64,000 bases of DNA from Pontibacter coccineus (lineage in GTDB: Bacteria > Bacteroidota > Bacteroidia > Cytophagales > Hymenobacteraceae), in the NCBI RefSeq assembly GCF_030546575.1, contig NZ_JAUOTN010000003.1, positions 248,001 to 312,000 on the forward strand. The letters run 5' to 3'. This document shows, in pieces, positions 18,296 through 26,665 of this stretch; the stretch's first letter is position 1, and every line of letters starts with the position of its first letter. The notes beneath the pieces are model-generated. The model worked only from the letters and a program-made list of their open reading frames with translations, did no database searches and had not been told where the DNA came from. The position numbers were made by a program, and so were the translations under genes.

Positions 18296-19633
18296 CTAAT
18301 GCTTTGCATACCGCTTGCCTGCTGCCTGCTCCATTACAACCTGCGCCGCTTGAGCCAACTCCTCCTGATGGGCTACGGTTACGTTTACCAGTCGGAAACC
18401 TGCTTCGCCTTTCAACATGCGCCAGCGCCAGTCCCACTGTTCAATGGTCTGGTGCTGGCCATTGTCCATCCACCAGGCGGTGTAAAGCTTCTCGTTCCCC
18501 TTCTCCAGTTCACCGACATAGATGGTTCGGCTGCCCACCTGCCGCTGCTGTACCCGCCTGAATTTGTAGCCGCTGCCCTCCCAGCAAATGAGGGGATGGT
18601 GCTCAGTGGAGTAGAATGCCTGCACAGGCTTCAGGTATACCAATGTTTCCTGATTGCTGTATTGGGTCACCCCGTTGGGCATCAGCTGACTTTCGAAGCC
18701 GGCCAATTGCGGAGTCACCGCCATAGCTTTTGATTTGTTCTCACCTTTTATACCTGCCCCAGTCCCGACCAGCATCAGAAGCATCAGGTAGTTCAGCAAT
18801 AAAGAACCCCGCAGGCTGACCGTAGGCTGTACCTCTTTGGTTGGAATGGCTTTCCCGAAACGGCGGTGCAGGAATTGTGCAACCAGGTAAAAGGGGACCA
18901 GTGCGTATAGAGCAAGGCAGAGGAGGCCGAGTACGTCATGCATCGGGTTGTCGGGAAGCACCTTGAACCAGACAAGCAGCAGAATACGCAGCAGGTTCGA
19001 GACCAGATTGAGTAGTAGCATCAAGCCCAGCAGTGCCCCTAACAACCAGAGTGGCCAAACCAGTTGTTTGCTGTGCTGCAGGCGGGCCAGCAGAAACACC
19101 GCCAGAATGAAGGTCAGCGACAGCATGGAAAGTCCTGCGCAAGCCGGATCCACAGCAAACTCCTCCCCATTGACCAGTATCAGATTGCCGGCCGCCTCTG
19201 CTTCTGTGCCCATGGCCTGCAGCGCGGCAACGGCCCAACTGGTCAGTTGCAGACGCAGCGGGAAACTGACGATGTTGGCCACATACTGGAAAATAGGGGA
19301 GGCCACCAGCACCAACAGCAAAGGGTAGAGCGAGATACGGCCATACAGGAGTTGTGCTCCGCACCAAATGGTGAGCAAAAAACCAAAGAAGTAAAAAGTG
19401 CTGTTTTGCAGGATGCAGGCCAGTATAACCAAGGCGGCACCAATAAGCAGCAGCCAAGGCGACAGCGATCTCTCGGGCCGGCCCTGGGCAATCAATGGCA
19501 CCAGCAAAAGCGCAAGCAACCACTGGCCGTTCCAAAGCAGGTAATCTTTCAGGTAAAATCCTCCGATGGCAAGGTATAGCCCGAGCACTCCCAGTATCAG
19601 GAGTAGGTCGGCGCGTGAAGCTGTTATTTTCAT
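18296..19633 (-). CDS. xrtN: Exosortase N (XrtN)
   Basis: 445 residues from the ATG at 19633, which overlaps the stop of the upstream VIT gene (ATGA). The N-terminal part has about eight membrane segments. The exosortase triad is visible as Cys in VDPACAGLSM (about C165), Arg in SNLLRILLL (about R216) and His in NPMHDVLGL (about H232). Exosortases are transpeptidase-like membrane enzymes that recognise a C-terminal PEP-hydrophobic-basic tail. The last 150 residues form an extracytoplasmic tail resembling the EpsI-type domain often coupled to exosortases. The adjacent gene carries the only plausible sorting tail in the window, so this is a dedicated one-target system, as known for XrtN. Confidence 0.88.
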   Translation of the reverse strand: MKITASRADLLLILGVLGLYLAIGGFYLKDYLLWNGQWLLALLLVPLIAQGRPERSLSPWLLLIGAALVILACILQNSTFYFFGFLLTIWCGAQLLYGRISLYPLLLVLVASPIFQYVANIVSFPLRLQLTSWAVAALQAMGTEAEAAGNLILVNGEEFAVDPACAGLSMLSLTFILAVFLLARLQHSKQLVWPLWLLGALLGLMLLLNLVSNLLRILLLVWFKVLPDNPMHDVLGLLCLALYALVPFYLVAQFLHRRFGKAIPTKEVQPTVSLRGSLLLNYLMLLMLVGTGAGIKGENKSKAMAVTPQLAGFESQLMPNGVTQYSNQETLVYLKPVQAFYSTEHHPLICWEGSGYKFRRVQQRQVGSRTIYVGELEKGNEKLYTAWWMDNGQHQTIEQWDWRWRMLKGEAGFRLVNVTVAHQEELAQAAQVVMEQAAGKRYAKH

Positions 19634-22143
19634 CGCAGGAAATAGGGCTTCAGTGTCACAAAGGCAACCGCTAAAAGGGCAATAATGATCAGAGCCCATT
19701 CTTCCGGCTCTGGCACCGCACCTGAGGCGTTCATGCTGGCATTGCCGAGGCTATCCTTGCTTTTCTGTATATCGAAGCGTTCATAATCCGCCTGTGTTTC
19801 CAATACAATCAGGCTGGAGACCGGACTCACAATGTTGGCCTGGGCTGCTTCCTGGATCAGCTCGTCTTCTATGTCGCCCTGGCAGAAGTAACGGGGACCG
19901 ATCTGTTGCAGGATGTGGTTGTAGGCGAAGAGGCGCAGCAGGTGGTCGGGCGCGCTGCCGCCGGTGCCGCTGGCGGCTTTGGCTATACCTATACCTGAAG
20001 TGCCCAATCGGACAACGTCTTTTTCAGGTGTTACCCGGATAAACTGCTGCTGCTGAAGGAGCCCTGCCATTTGCTCTACATCCCCCTGCATGGCGGCGAT
20101 CACCCGGAGTTCTTTCAAACCTCTCAGGTATGGGGAGAGCTGCTCCCCCAAGGTATAGACCCGGATAGGGCCTTGCAATGGCAGCTTTTCAGTCATCTCT
20201 TCTGCAAAGCCCGTGTTCTTTAAGTCACTGAGGTTAGGAGAGTTGCCGCTGCTCTTGCTGATGACGAGTGCCTGCTCAGTATCTTTTATCTTGTGCAGCG
20301 GAAACAGCGAGTACTGTTGCTGCGTCAGGTGGCTGAACACCTGTGCTTTGTTCGCTGTCGTTAGCTTTCGCATCCGGTCCTGCCATACGTATACCTGCCT
20401 GTCTTTTATCAAGTCCCATACCTGATCCAACTCCCGGGCTGACCAACTGGCATTGATGTCAAGGTATACCTGCGTGGGAGTGAAGGCCTCCAACTGCTGA
20501 GGCAGCTCCTGCAGCTGGTAGCTGCTGCCGCCAAAAGTGAAGCTGTCACTTGCTAGTTTAGTTACCGGCAGGCGCAGACTCCAGTCCTGTTGGTAGCTGC
20601 TCTGTCGTTTGTAGGCACCAAGTTTCGTCTCTTTATACCCAGCTGGGAGGTGGAGCGGCAGCGCTTCGCCTTCCACATAGACCATGGAAGTTTCGGTGGC
20701 ACCTGCTGCAGATGGGCCTGTGAAGTACACATTGTCATAAACCAGTTCCTGACCATCCTGCCGCAAGGGGGAGGTCACGCCGATCTTGAATTGCCGGTTC
20801 TCGTCAGGCGTGCAGGGGAAGACACGAACAGACACCCTGTTCCCTTCCTGCCAGTGTATGACCGATGGGTCCCGACGCTCCCTGCCGACAATGGTGTTAT
20901 AGGCCGTCTGTGCCTTGCCCTTGGTGGTGAGGTAGCCCTTTTCTTCACGGCCTTCTATCCACAGCGAGAGTGACGATACCACGCTTCCCTCCGGCAAAAA
21001 GAAGGTATAGATGGCCTCCTGTTGGTTCCAGCTGTTGGGCATGCTGTTGTGGATGCTGAGCACCTTCTCGGTATAGGCAAGCCGGTGAGCAGGGTGAATC
21101 CTGACCTGCGACACCACACTGACCGTGCTCAGGTTATTGCCAGACCAGAGCCGCTGCTCTGCCTGGTGCCGGGCATTGTACATGCTTTCTAGAATTTTGA
21201 TTTTCTCCTGCCGGTCTACATTCGGCCTGCCCAGCAGAAAGAGCGAAAGGATCACAAGCGGATCGTGTCGTTTGATTTCGCTAAAGCTGCCTTCAGGCAA
21301 CTCCCACATGCTGAACTCCTCTGCCGGAGCCTGGTAGACCAGATCCGTTTTCATGATTCGCTCCGTGATGTAGTCGGCGGGCAGCTGCTGGCTCAGGCTT
21401 ACCCAGCGCGGCAGCGTGTCATTCTCTTTTATGACTTCTTCGTTTGCCAGAAAGTTGATCTGCTGGTTGCGCTGGTGCCACTGTACCAGAAAGAAAGCGG
21501 CGAAGACTACCGGAAAGGCCGCACCCGCCAGAAAGCTACGCCCATACTGCTGGTCAGCGGCTATTGCTTTTTTTACTGCGAAAGCCAAGCAGAGCACCAC
21601 CCACAAGGGCACGAAGGTATGCAGCGAAAGGCCCAGCACGAATGAAAGCAGGAAACTGGGCGCGTAGAGCGGGAACAGGTAGAGCGCGTAGTATACCCAA
21701 AGCACAGCACCTATACCTAGCAAAAAGAGCAGCACCTGGTTTGCAAGGCGGGGCAGAAGGGAATGGTAACTATACGCGATCAGCGCGATACAGAACATAC
21801 AGACCAGTGCCTCCAGCCACGGAACCGAGTCCTGAAAAATGCTCATCTGGCGGTTGAGCGAATAGCAGCTGATAATGGCCAACACTAGCAGGGGATAAAG
21901 GTGCTCCAGCTCCTGAAAAGGTTTTTTGAGGCTATACCTGCCATCCAAAAGCAATAGTACAAAATAGAGGATTGCCAGGCCGTAGTTAACCCAAAAGATA
22001 GCAAAGGCCGCCCCGTCTCTCGCCGCAATTCCCCACTCGGGCAGCAGGAAGATCAGAAAGGAAAAGAGCGTCAGACCGGTGCCCACCTGTAGGAGGGAAA
22101 GCTCGTTTTGAGTACGTTTTCTGGTGATAAGTTTTGTGTTCAT
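19630..22143 (-). CDS. XrtN-system VIT-domain protein
   Basis: 837 residues. The N-terminus has about eight membrane segments; around residue 310-460 there is a VIT (vault inter-alpha-trypsin) domain (YTEKVLSIHNSMPNSWNQQE, then EGRE.KGY), followed by a large extracytoplasmic region. The C-terminus is a sorting signal: VPEPEEWALI (PEP motif), a hydrophobic helix and a final basic residue, the substrate signature for the exosortase encoded next. Family knowledge links this protein exclusively with XrtN, but its physiological role is unknown. It starts right at a 22-bp box (22144-22165) shared with the promoter of the operon. Confidence 0.88.
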   Translation of the reverse strand: MNTKLITRKRTQNELSLLQVGTGLTLFSFLIFLLPEWGIAARDGAAFAIFWVNYGLAILYFVLLLLDGRYSLKKPFQELEHLYPLLVLAIISCYSLNRQMSIFQDSVPWLEALVCMFCIALIAYSYHSLLPRLANQVLLFLLGIGAVLWVYYALYLFPLYAPSFLLSFVLGLSLHTFVPLWVVLCLAFAVKKAIAADQQYGRSFLAGAAFPVVFAAFFLVQWHQRNQQINFLANEEVIKENDTLPRWVSLSQQLPADYITERIMKTDLVYQAPAEEFSMWELPEGSFSEIKRHDPLVILSLFLLGRPNVDRQEKIKILESMYNARHQAEQRLWSGNNLSTVSVVSQVRIHPAHRLAYTEKVLSIHNSMPNSWNQQEAIYTFFLPEGSVVSSLSLWIEGREEKGYLTTKGKAQTAYNTIVGRERRDPSVIHWQEGNRVSVRVFPCTPDENRQFKIGVTSPLRQDGQELVYDNVYFTGPSAAGATETSMVYVEGEALPLHLPAGYKETKLGAYKRQSSYQQDWSLRLPVTKLASDSFTFGGSSYQLQELPQQLEAFTPTQVYLDINASWSARELDQVWDLIKDRQVYVWQDRMRKLTTANKAQVFSHLTQQQYSLFPLHKIKDTEQALVISKSSGNSPNLSDLKNTGFAEEMTEKLPLQGPIRVYTLGEQLSPYLRGLKELRVIAAMQGDVEQMAGLLQQQQFIRVTPEKDVVRLGTSGIGIAKAASGTGGSAPDHLLRLFAYNHILQQIGPRYFCQGDIEDELIQEAAQANIVSPVSSLIVLETQADYERFDIQKSKDSLGNASMNASGAVPEPEEWALIIIALLAVAFVTLKPYFLR

Positions 22144-22165
22144 AAAGTACTTTGTTTTTCAAAGT
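22144..22165 (-). promoter_or_regulatory. Internal ACTTTG-n5-CAAAGT box before VIT gene
   Basis: The box holds the inverted repeat ACTTTGTTTTTCAAAGT (plus-strand reading) plus the palindrome AAAGTACTTT. It differs by a single base over 22 from the box at 23122-23143 and abuts the ATG of the VIT gene. It probably is an operator controlling an internal promoter, but no good -33/-7 pair accompanies this copy. Confidence 0.6.
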
Positions 22166-22180
22166 GAAACAATAAAAAAA

Positions 22181-22489
22181 TTAGTCGTCTTTTCTGTTGT
22201 CCAGAATCAACTGTTCAAGCGCATCCAAGTGATTGGTGAAAGCCTCTCGGCCCAAGTCAGTGGCATGATACGTTGTATTGGGTTTGCGCCCGACAAATTG
22301 TTTTTCTACCCTGAGGTACTGCGCCTCCTCCAGCGCACGCAGGTGGCTGGCCAGGTTTCCGTCTGTCAGTTGCAGGGTTTCTTTCAGGGTGCTGAAATCC
22401 ACGCTGTCCTCCACCATCAGCACAGACATAATCCCGAGCCGGGCTCTGCTTTCAAAAGCTTTGTTGATATTTTCCAGATACGCTCTCAC
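22181..22489 (-). CDS. Winged-helix transcriptional regulator
   Basis: 102 residues, a single winged helix-turn-helix domain of the HTH_34/MarR-like type: ARLGIMSVLMVEDSVDFSTL, then TLQLTDGNLASHLRALEEAQ as recognition helix region, and a wing GRKPNTTYHATDLG. Such small regulators pair with adjacent membrane-protein genes in Bacteroidota. The two identical-looking boxes flanking this gene's operon (22144-22165, 23122-23143) are the obvious candidate binding sites, suggesting autoregulation. It starts 5 bases after the membrane protein's stop. Confidence 0.82.
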   Translation of the reverse strand: MRAYLENINKAFESRARLGIMSVLMVEDSVDFSTLKETLQLTDGNLASHLRALEEAQYLRVEKQFVGRKPNTTYHATDLGREAFTNHLDALEQLILDNRKDD

Positions 22490-22494
22490 GCTGA

Positions 22495-23118
22495 CTACCT
22501 TTCGTATTTGTAGTACATGAGTGTGCCATACACGATGTGCAGCACACCAAACCCGATTGCCCAGGAGAGTAGACCATAGCCAATGAACACAGCGGCGAAC
22601 AAGCCAAGAATAACCTCACTTATACCCAGGTAGCGTATGTCGCTGAGCGTATACTTGCTTCCGTTTACCAAAGCCAAACCGTAGAAAACCAGCATGGCAG
22701 GAGCCACCAGGTAGATGATGCCATGATAAATCAACACGGCGCAAAACAAGCCCCCTACTGCTAAAGGTATAGCTAGGTTGATGAGCAGTCGCCGTGATTT
22801 GCTGTCCCACATGCGTTGTCTGTTTTTGCTGGCCTTGCGATAAGTAAAGTACAGCGCCGACCCAATGGCGAGTACAAAAACCAGCGCCGCCACTGTGAAC
22901 AGGAAGACAATCGTGTCCCAGTTTAGGTTAATCGTGTAGGTATCGCGGTACACAATGTTGTGCTCACTCAGGTGCCACTTCACCAGCCCAGCGCCTGCTA
23001 GTGCAAATAGTCCGGCAAATATTCCCGATAGTCCGCTCAGCGAAATAAAGCGGGATGAGCGATCCATGATGCTGCGGATCTCTTGCAGAGTGGCGAGTTG
23101 GTCTTGCTGCTGGTTCAT
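22495..23118 (-). CDS. Membrane protein of the XrtN operon
   Basis: 207 residues with a short cytoplasmic N-terminus (LATLQEIRSIMDRSSRF) and about six hydrophobic segments. I do not recognise a defined enzyme motif. The arrangement, a polytopic membrane protein followed immediately by a small winged-helix regulator, recurs in Bacteroidota and suggests a sensing or stress role. It is the first gene of the four-gene operon ending in xrtN, and its promoter overlaps the ACTTTG-n5-CAAAGT box. Confidence 0.75.
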   Translation of the reverse strand: MNQQQDQLATLQEIRSIMDRSSRFISLSGLSGIFAGLFALAGAGLVKWHLSEHNIVYRDTYTINLNWDTIVFLFTVAALVFVLAIGSALYFTYRKASKNRQRMWDSKSRRLLINLAIPLAVGGLFCAVLIYHGIIYLVAPAMLVFYGLALVNGSKYTLSDIRYLGISEVILGLFAAVFIGYGLLSWAIGFGVLHIVYGTLMYYKYER

Positions 23119-23121
23119 GTT

Positions 23122-23167
23122 AAAGTACTTTGTGTTTCAAAGTTACTATTGCAGTACGTAAATCCAA
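23122..23167 (-). promoter_or_regulatory. XrtN-operon promoter with overlapping operator
   Basis: On the minus strand, TTG (23167-23165) is followed after exactly 19 bases by a perfect -7 element TAACTTTG (23145-23138). The inverted repeat ACTTTG-n5-CAAAGT (23127-23143) overlaps the -7 box and ends 8 bases from the ATG, so bound regulator would occlude the promoter. Confidence 0.75.
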
Positions 23168-23276
23168 GAGAGAAAGTATATATTTTTTTAAATGTTAAAG
23201 CTGGTGGAGGCAAACAGCAGCAGGAAACAATCTTAAAACACCGGATACGCTCCTCACGCTTTGGCTTGTACCGTAT

Positions 23277-24206
23277 TTATTTTGTAACTCCCAAACCGGC
23301 TTCTGCCACCGCTGGCTTTCCGATGGAAGCCTTGTACACGATGTACCCTTCCTGTTCCAGTCCATCCAGCATGGTTCTTTTGAGCTTGGTAGGATAGCCA
23401 TCGCGGTTGTAGGTATAGTGGCAGGTATAGGAGAGGTCTTTTCTGATGTTGCCGTCCCGGTCGCGCACCGTATACCTGGTGATGTTATGATTGCGGTAAG
23501 GCAGCTCCAGCGGCATGAACCGGGCTTCGAGGGGAAGGCTCCGCAGATAGCCGGGCTTGTCGTCGTACTCCAGTTCGATGGTGAGGTAGGGTGCAGGAGC
23601 GGCGGGGGCAAAGTGCTCCATTTTTTGCAGTTTACCTAGCTTGTAGGTGTACTTCACCTGCTTGTATAAATAGCGCGGATCGTCTTTTGCTATATTTAAA
23701 TTGTACGCAGATTCAATCTCATAATAATAGTTTGTCTCAGTTAATTGATCATCGGAATTATACCGATGCATGAGATTATATCTGTTATTATTCCTTATAT
23801 AACCGTCTTGGTGGTTTTTTGCCGAGTAAAGAAAATAGGTTTCACGCGCTAAAAGCCTTGTTTCATCAGATCTGATAAGCCATTCCCTCTTGCTGAGAAC
23901 AGAGTCGCTTCTATCCCAGCCAATAGTACCAGCATCGGGCTCCCAATCTATTTGAAAAATTTTATCCTTATGTAAATTATCCGGCTCCTTGAAGTGTTCA
24001 TCATGGTATCGATAAGTTACCGCTTCATAATAATTGGGGCGGGTGGTCGTCACGCTGTAAACCCTGCCCTGATCGTATTGGAACTCATGGGTTGTGCTGC
24101 CGATCACCGCCTTTTTGGGGTAAAGCTGCTTGATTTCTTCTTCGCCTTTGGAGCAGGCGGCCAGCATGGCCAGAAGGGGGAGGAGGAGTAAAGTTCTTGC
24201 TCTCAT
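23277..24206 (-). CDS. Hypothetical lipoprotein
   Basis: 309 residues; lipobox LAAC after a short hydrophobic signal. The mature part has repeated aromatic-rich strands (YRYHDEHFKEPDN, YNLMHRYNSDDQLTETNYYYEIE, YTYKLGKLQKMEHF, YTYNRDGYPTKLKR), reminiscent of YD-repeat-like cell-surface lipoproteins of Bacteroidota. No catalytic motif. The coding segment about 23640-24000 is clearly richer in A+T than either end, a mosaic composition that suggests recombination or local rapid divergence. Function unknown. Confidence 0.75.
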   Translation of the reverse strand: MRARTLLLLPLLAMLAACSKGEEEIKQLYPKKAVIGSTTHEFQYDQGRVYSVTTTRPNYYEAVTYRYHDEHFKEPDNLHKDKIFQIDWEPDAGTIGWDRSDSVLSKREWLIRSDETRLLARETYFLYSAKNHQDGYIRNNNRYNLMHRYNSDDQLTETNYYYEIESAYNLNIAKDDPRYLYKQVKYTYKLGKLQKMEHFAPAAPAPYLTIELEYDDKPGYLRSLPLEARFMPLELPYRNHNITRYTVRDRDGNIRKDLSYTCHYTYNRDGYPTKLKRTMLDGLEQEGYIVYKASIGKPAVAEAGLGVTK

Positions 24207-24359
24207 GATTTGTCAGTTTAGTGAGATTGGGAAAAACTTTACTAAATATAGTTATATTTTAATTTAAAGCAATGAAAATGTGCTGTTGCTCAGTTGTTTA
24301 GTTTGTCGGTTAAGGTATAGCAGTAAGTTTTGTCGGTGCTGATCGAAGCTGGCTATGAC

Positions 24360-24968
24360 TTATTTCTTCTCCAGCAGACCGTGGAAAATCAGATTAGCCA
24401 AGCCCTCGTACACGGCCGAAGGTGTATAATCGATATCCTTCATCAGTTCTGGTGGCACCTGGCTGATAAACTCCGGGTCCAGGATTTTCTCCAGCGCACT
24501 GGCGTACAACAGCACTGCCAATGAGATATTGGCGTCTTTTCGGATATACCCCTTCTGGCTGCCCTCTTCCAGCAGCGTTCGGAATCGCTTAAAAGCGGCT
24601 TCGGTGCGGTACTGCTGCAGCAGTTGCCAGGTCTTGGGAGTGTGCTTCCTGATGTCGGTGAGCAGTTGCCCATTGATGCGGGCGAAGCGCTGCCCAACGG
24701 TCCGGAAGACCTCTTCTGCCTTGCGGGTGAAATCAGCTTCTTCCTGCTGGAGCAGGTTTTCCACTTCCCGCTGCAAGGCTTCCAGGTAATGCTTGATCAC
24801 AGCATGGAGCAATTCCTCTTTTCCTCTAAAGTACTGGTATAGCGTTTTTTTGCTCATACCCAGCTGCTTGGCCAGGTCAGCCATTAATACTTTGCTGTAA
24901 CCTTGGTTGAAAAACTGTTGTTGAGCCTCTTGCAAAATCAAGGCCTTCGGGGTGTTTGTCGTTTCCAT
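24360..24968 (-). CDS. TetR-family transcriptional regulator
   Basis: 202 residues from the ATG at 24968; an upstream in-frame start at 25046 would read through the promoter region and a terminator. The N-terminal helix-turn-helix is classic TetR: ILQEAQQQFFNQGYSKVLMADLAKQLGMSKKTLYQYFRGKEEL (split here only in description). The C-terminal ligand domain is helical and unspecific. A perfect -7 element (TACCTTTG on the minus strand, 25013-25006) lies upstream. No obvious target gene adjoins it. Confidence 0.88.
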   Translation of the reverse strand: METTNTPKALILQEAQQQFFNQGYSKVLMADLAKQLGMSKKTLYQYFRGKEELLHAVIKHYLEALQREVENLLQQEEADFTRKAEEVFRTVGQRFARINGQLLTDIRKHTPKTWQLLQQYRTEAAFKRFRTLLEEGSQKGYIRKDANISLAVLLYASALEKILDPEFISQVPPELMKDIDYTPSAVYEGLANLIFHGLLEKK

Positions 24969-25044
24969 ATAAGTAGGGTGCGTTTCATCATCACCGGTCC
25001 GGCCGCAAAGGTACGAGCAGCTATGACCAGAAAGCTTATACGAC

Positions 25045-25094
25045 AAAAAAATCTCCTGCAGTCAGTATTATTACTGACATTAGCAGGAGATTTT
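25045..25094. terminator. Bidirectional terminator before tetR-type gene
   Basis: AAATCTCCTGC and GCAGGAGATTT form the outer stem, with an inner GTCAGTA/TACTGAC stem, flanked by A- and T-runs. It ends transcripts of the cold-shock gene at 25165-25620 on the minus strand. Confidence 0.85.
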
Positions 25095-25164
25095 AGATTT
25101 ATAATCACCTAAGTTAGACTGGAAGGCTCAGAGCTGTGGTTTCAAGCTTTTGAACCAGAGGGGA

Positions 25165-25620
25165 TTACGCCAGTTTAACGTTTACAGCATTCAATCCTTT
25201 AGGGCCTTTCTCGACCTCAAAAGTTACACGATCATTTTCCTTGATCGCATTTACCAGAGCATTCTGGTGAACAAAGACACGCTCCTGGGTCACATGATCC
25301 TGGATAAAGCCGTAGCCTTTCGAATCATTGAAAAAAGAAACGGTTCCTTTTCGGATCAGGTCAGCCGGGTCGATTTCAGCCTGCTTGGCCACACCGATCT
25401 GAATGTCTTCCTGCTTAATGTCTTTTCTCTTCTTCGTTGGGTCTGGCGGCGTGTCGGTAATATTGCCGTCTTCGTCTACATAGGCCAGCATTTCATCTAA
25501 GCCTTTGCCTTTGTCAGAGTTGGCGATGCGATCTTCTTTCTTCGCTTCTTTGTCTTGACGCTTCTTAAGTCTTTTCTTCTCTTTTTCTTTTTTACTGAAG
25601 GTTTCTTGTGATCTACCCAT
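25165..25620 (-). CDS. Cold-shock-domain protein with basic N-terminal extension
   Basis: 151 residues. The C-terminal 65 residues are a cold-shock domain with both RNA-binding motifs (KGYGFI, RNP1-like; VFVHQNAL, RNP2-like) and the terminal GPKGLNAVNVKLA. The N-terminal 45 residues are an extremely Lys/Glu-rich, probably disordered or coiled stretch (SKKEKEKKRLKKRQDKEAKK). The protein is likely an RNA chaperone; the extension could tether it to RNA or ribosomes (inference). A shorter CspA-like protein is encoded nearby at 26036-26227. Confidence 0.9.
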   Translation of the reverse strand: MGRSQETFSKKEKEKKRLKKRQDKEAKKEDRIANSDKGKGLDEMLAYVDEDGNITDTPPDPTKKRKDIKQEDIQIGVAKQAEIDPADLIRKGTVSFFNDSKGYGFIQDHVTQERVFVHQNALVNAIKENDRVTFEVEKGPKGLNAVNVKLA

Positions 25621-25670
25621 ATTGCTGTTAAATGATCTATATATTTACGGTAAGCGGGGGTTCAGGTTTG

Positions 25671-25898
25671 TTAGTACCTGAACAGGAAATTTGTGCCATT
25701 GCGAATCCACTTTTCAAAAAATGAATTGTCGTTATACTCGCCGGTTACAAGTTCAAAGTCGGGTTGGTCTTTGTTTTTACGAGAGTTCATGAACTTTGGG
25801 AGGGAATCCTGATTGTTTGGGGTCCAATCCTGTCCTTTTTGGAGGGCTACGCAGATGTACTCGCGTGTGGTAGTGTCTACCAGGTATCTTCTATTCAT
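25671..25898 (-). CDS. Small orphan protein
   Basis: 75 residues, starting with MNRRYLVDTTTREYICVALQ and ending with FFEKWIRNGTNFLFRY. I recognise no family. The sequence is hydrophilic, without signal peptide or membrane segment. It lies between two cold-shock genes on the same strand; a co-regulated cold-shock role is only a guess. Codon use is ordinary and no other frame competes, so I judge it a real gene. Confidence 0.6.
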   Translation of the reverse strand: MNRRYLVDTTTREYICVALQKGQDWTPNNQDSLPKFMNSRKNKDQPDFELVTGEYNDNSFFEKWIRNGTNFLFRY

Positions 25899-25980
25899 CG
25901 TAAGGAGGGGTTAGGTGAAACATTGCCAGGGCGGCATTATACAAACGGGGAGTAGTGCAAAAACATGCACATCAAACTTA

Positions 25981-26012
25981 AAAAAAAGCCTCACCCGCAG
26001 GCAAGGCTTTTT
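25981..26012. terminator. Terminator after CspA-like gene
   Basis: AAAAAAGCCT and AGGCTTTTTT flank a short loop, 24 bases beyond the stop of the minus-strand cold-shock gene, and can act in both directions. Confidence 0.8.
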
Positions 26013-26035
26013 TCGAAATGACTTATATTTAAAAA

Positions 26036-26227
26036 CTAAGCACGCTTAACGTTAATCGCGTTTAGTCCTTTTCTGCCTTCCTGCAGTTCAAAAGTCACTT
26101 TGTCGTTTTCCTGGATTTCATGTACCAGGCCAGTCACGTGTACAAAGTACTCCTGATCTGTGTTGTCTTCTTTAATAAAACCAAAACCTTTCAGGTCATT
26201 AAAGAATTTTACTGTTCCGTTATTCAT
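26036..26227 (-). CDS. CspA-like cold-shock protein
   Basis: 63 residues, a minimal cold-shock domain: NNGTVKFFNDLKGFGFIKED with the RNP1 motif KGFGFI, then YFVHVTGL (RNP2-like) and the same C-terminal signature GLNAINVKRA as the larger paralogue at 25165. It is a predicted single-stranded nucleic-acid chaperone. The 5' side is AT-rich, as is usual for cold-inducible leaders, but no specific RNA element could be identified. Confidence 0.93.
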   Translation of the reverse strand: MNNGTVKFFNDLKGFGFIKEDNTDQEYFVHVTGLVHEIQENDKVTFELQEGRKGLNAINVKRA

Positions 26228-26490
26228 TCTGTGTTGTTTAATTATATACTAACTACATTATAGCTGGTATATAGGTTCATTTATTTTTTTACAATATACG
26301 ATAAAAATTTTACAATTGCGAGGCGCAGTCCGTTTTATTATCGCCTCTATATATTCCCTGCGTACAACCGCACCAGGCAAAGTGCGTCAGGGCGCTTTAA
26401 AGCAGGATGCCTGGATCAGGAGCGAGAATTAATACTGAAATATATTTTCATAGGTTGATCTTCTCAGATGTCATAAAAATGGAAAATAAA
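26228..26490. other. Intergenic region between csp and aromatic leader
   Basis: No gene seen. The left half (26228-26330) is AT-rich and will include the untranslated leader of the minus-strand cold-shock gene. The middle has a weak inverted repeat around 26370-26420 (CACCAGGCAAAG, GATGCCTGGATC). Nothing else recognised. Confidence 0.4.
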
Positions 26491-26520
26491 TTGGGTTTTC
26501 ATAAAAAGTCTCTATCTTGG
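26491..26520 (+). promoter_or_regulatory. Promoter of the aromatic amino-acid operon
   Basis: TTG at 26491-26493, exactly 19 bases, then TATCTTGG (26513-26520), one mismatch from the Bacteroidota -7 consensus TAnnTTTG. Transcription should begin a few bases before the first leader-peptide ATG at 26529, so the leader is translated from an almost leaderless RNA. Confidence 0.65.
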
Positions 26521-26528
26521 CGACTGAA

Positions 26529-26588
26529 ATGAACAAGCAGCAGACATCTTATACCTTCTTTTTTTACTTTTTTCCTTCACGGGACTAA
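26529..26588 (+). CDS. Phe/Tyr leader peptide 1 (attenuator)
   Basis: A 19-residue ORF, MNKQQTSYTFFFYFFPSRD, with five Phe and two Tyr, seven of them between residues 8 and 15. This is the layout of the enterobacterial pheA leader peptide. It lies just behind a good promoter, and a terminator follows 30 bases after the stop. The bases directly at and after the stop (GCGGG, 26590-26594) can pair with CCCGC (26622-26626) in the 5' arm of that terminator, giving an antiterminator. When charged tRNA-Phe or tRNA-Tyr is scarce, a ribosome stalled on this run would favour antitermination (established attenuation logic applied here by inference). Confidence 0.85.
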   Translation: MNKQQTSYTFFFYFFPSRD

Positions 26589-26617
26589 AGCGGGAAAAGG
26601 TATATGTCATCATATAG

Positions 26618-26645
26618 AGGCCCCGCACCAAGCGGGGCCTTTTTT
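26618..26645 (+). terminator. Attenuator terminator 1 (aromatic operon)
   Basis: AGGCCCCGC, loop ACCAA, GCGGGGCCT, then a T-run. It is a perfect 9-bp stem placed before the second leader peptide, so it would stop transcription before the structural genes. Confidence 0.9.
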
Positions 26646-26665
26646 GTTTTAAATCAGTAATACAA

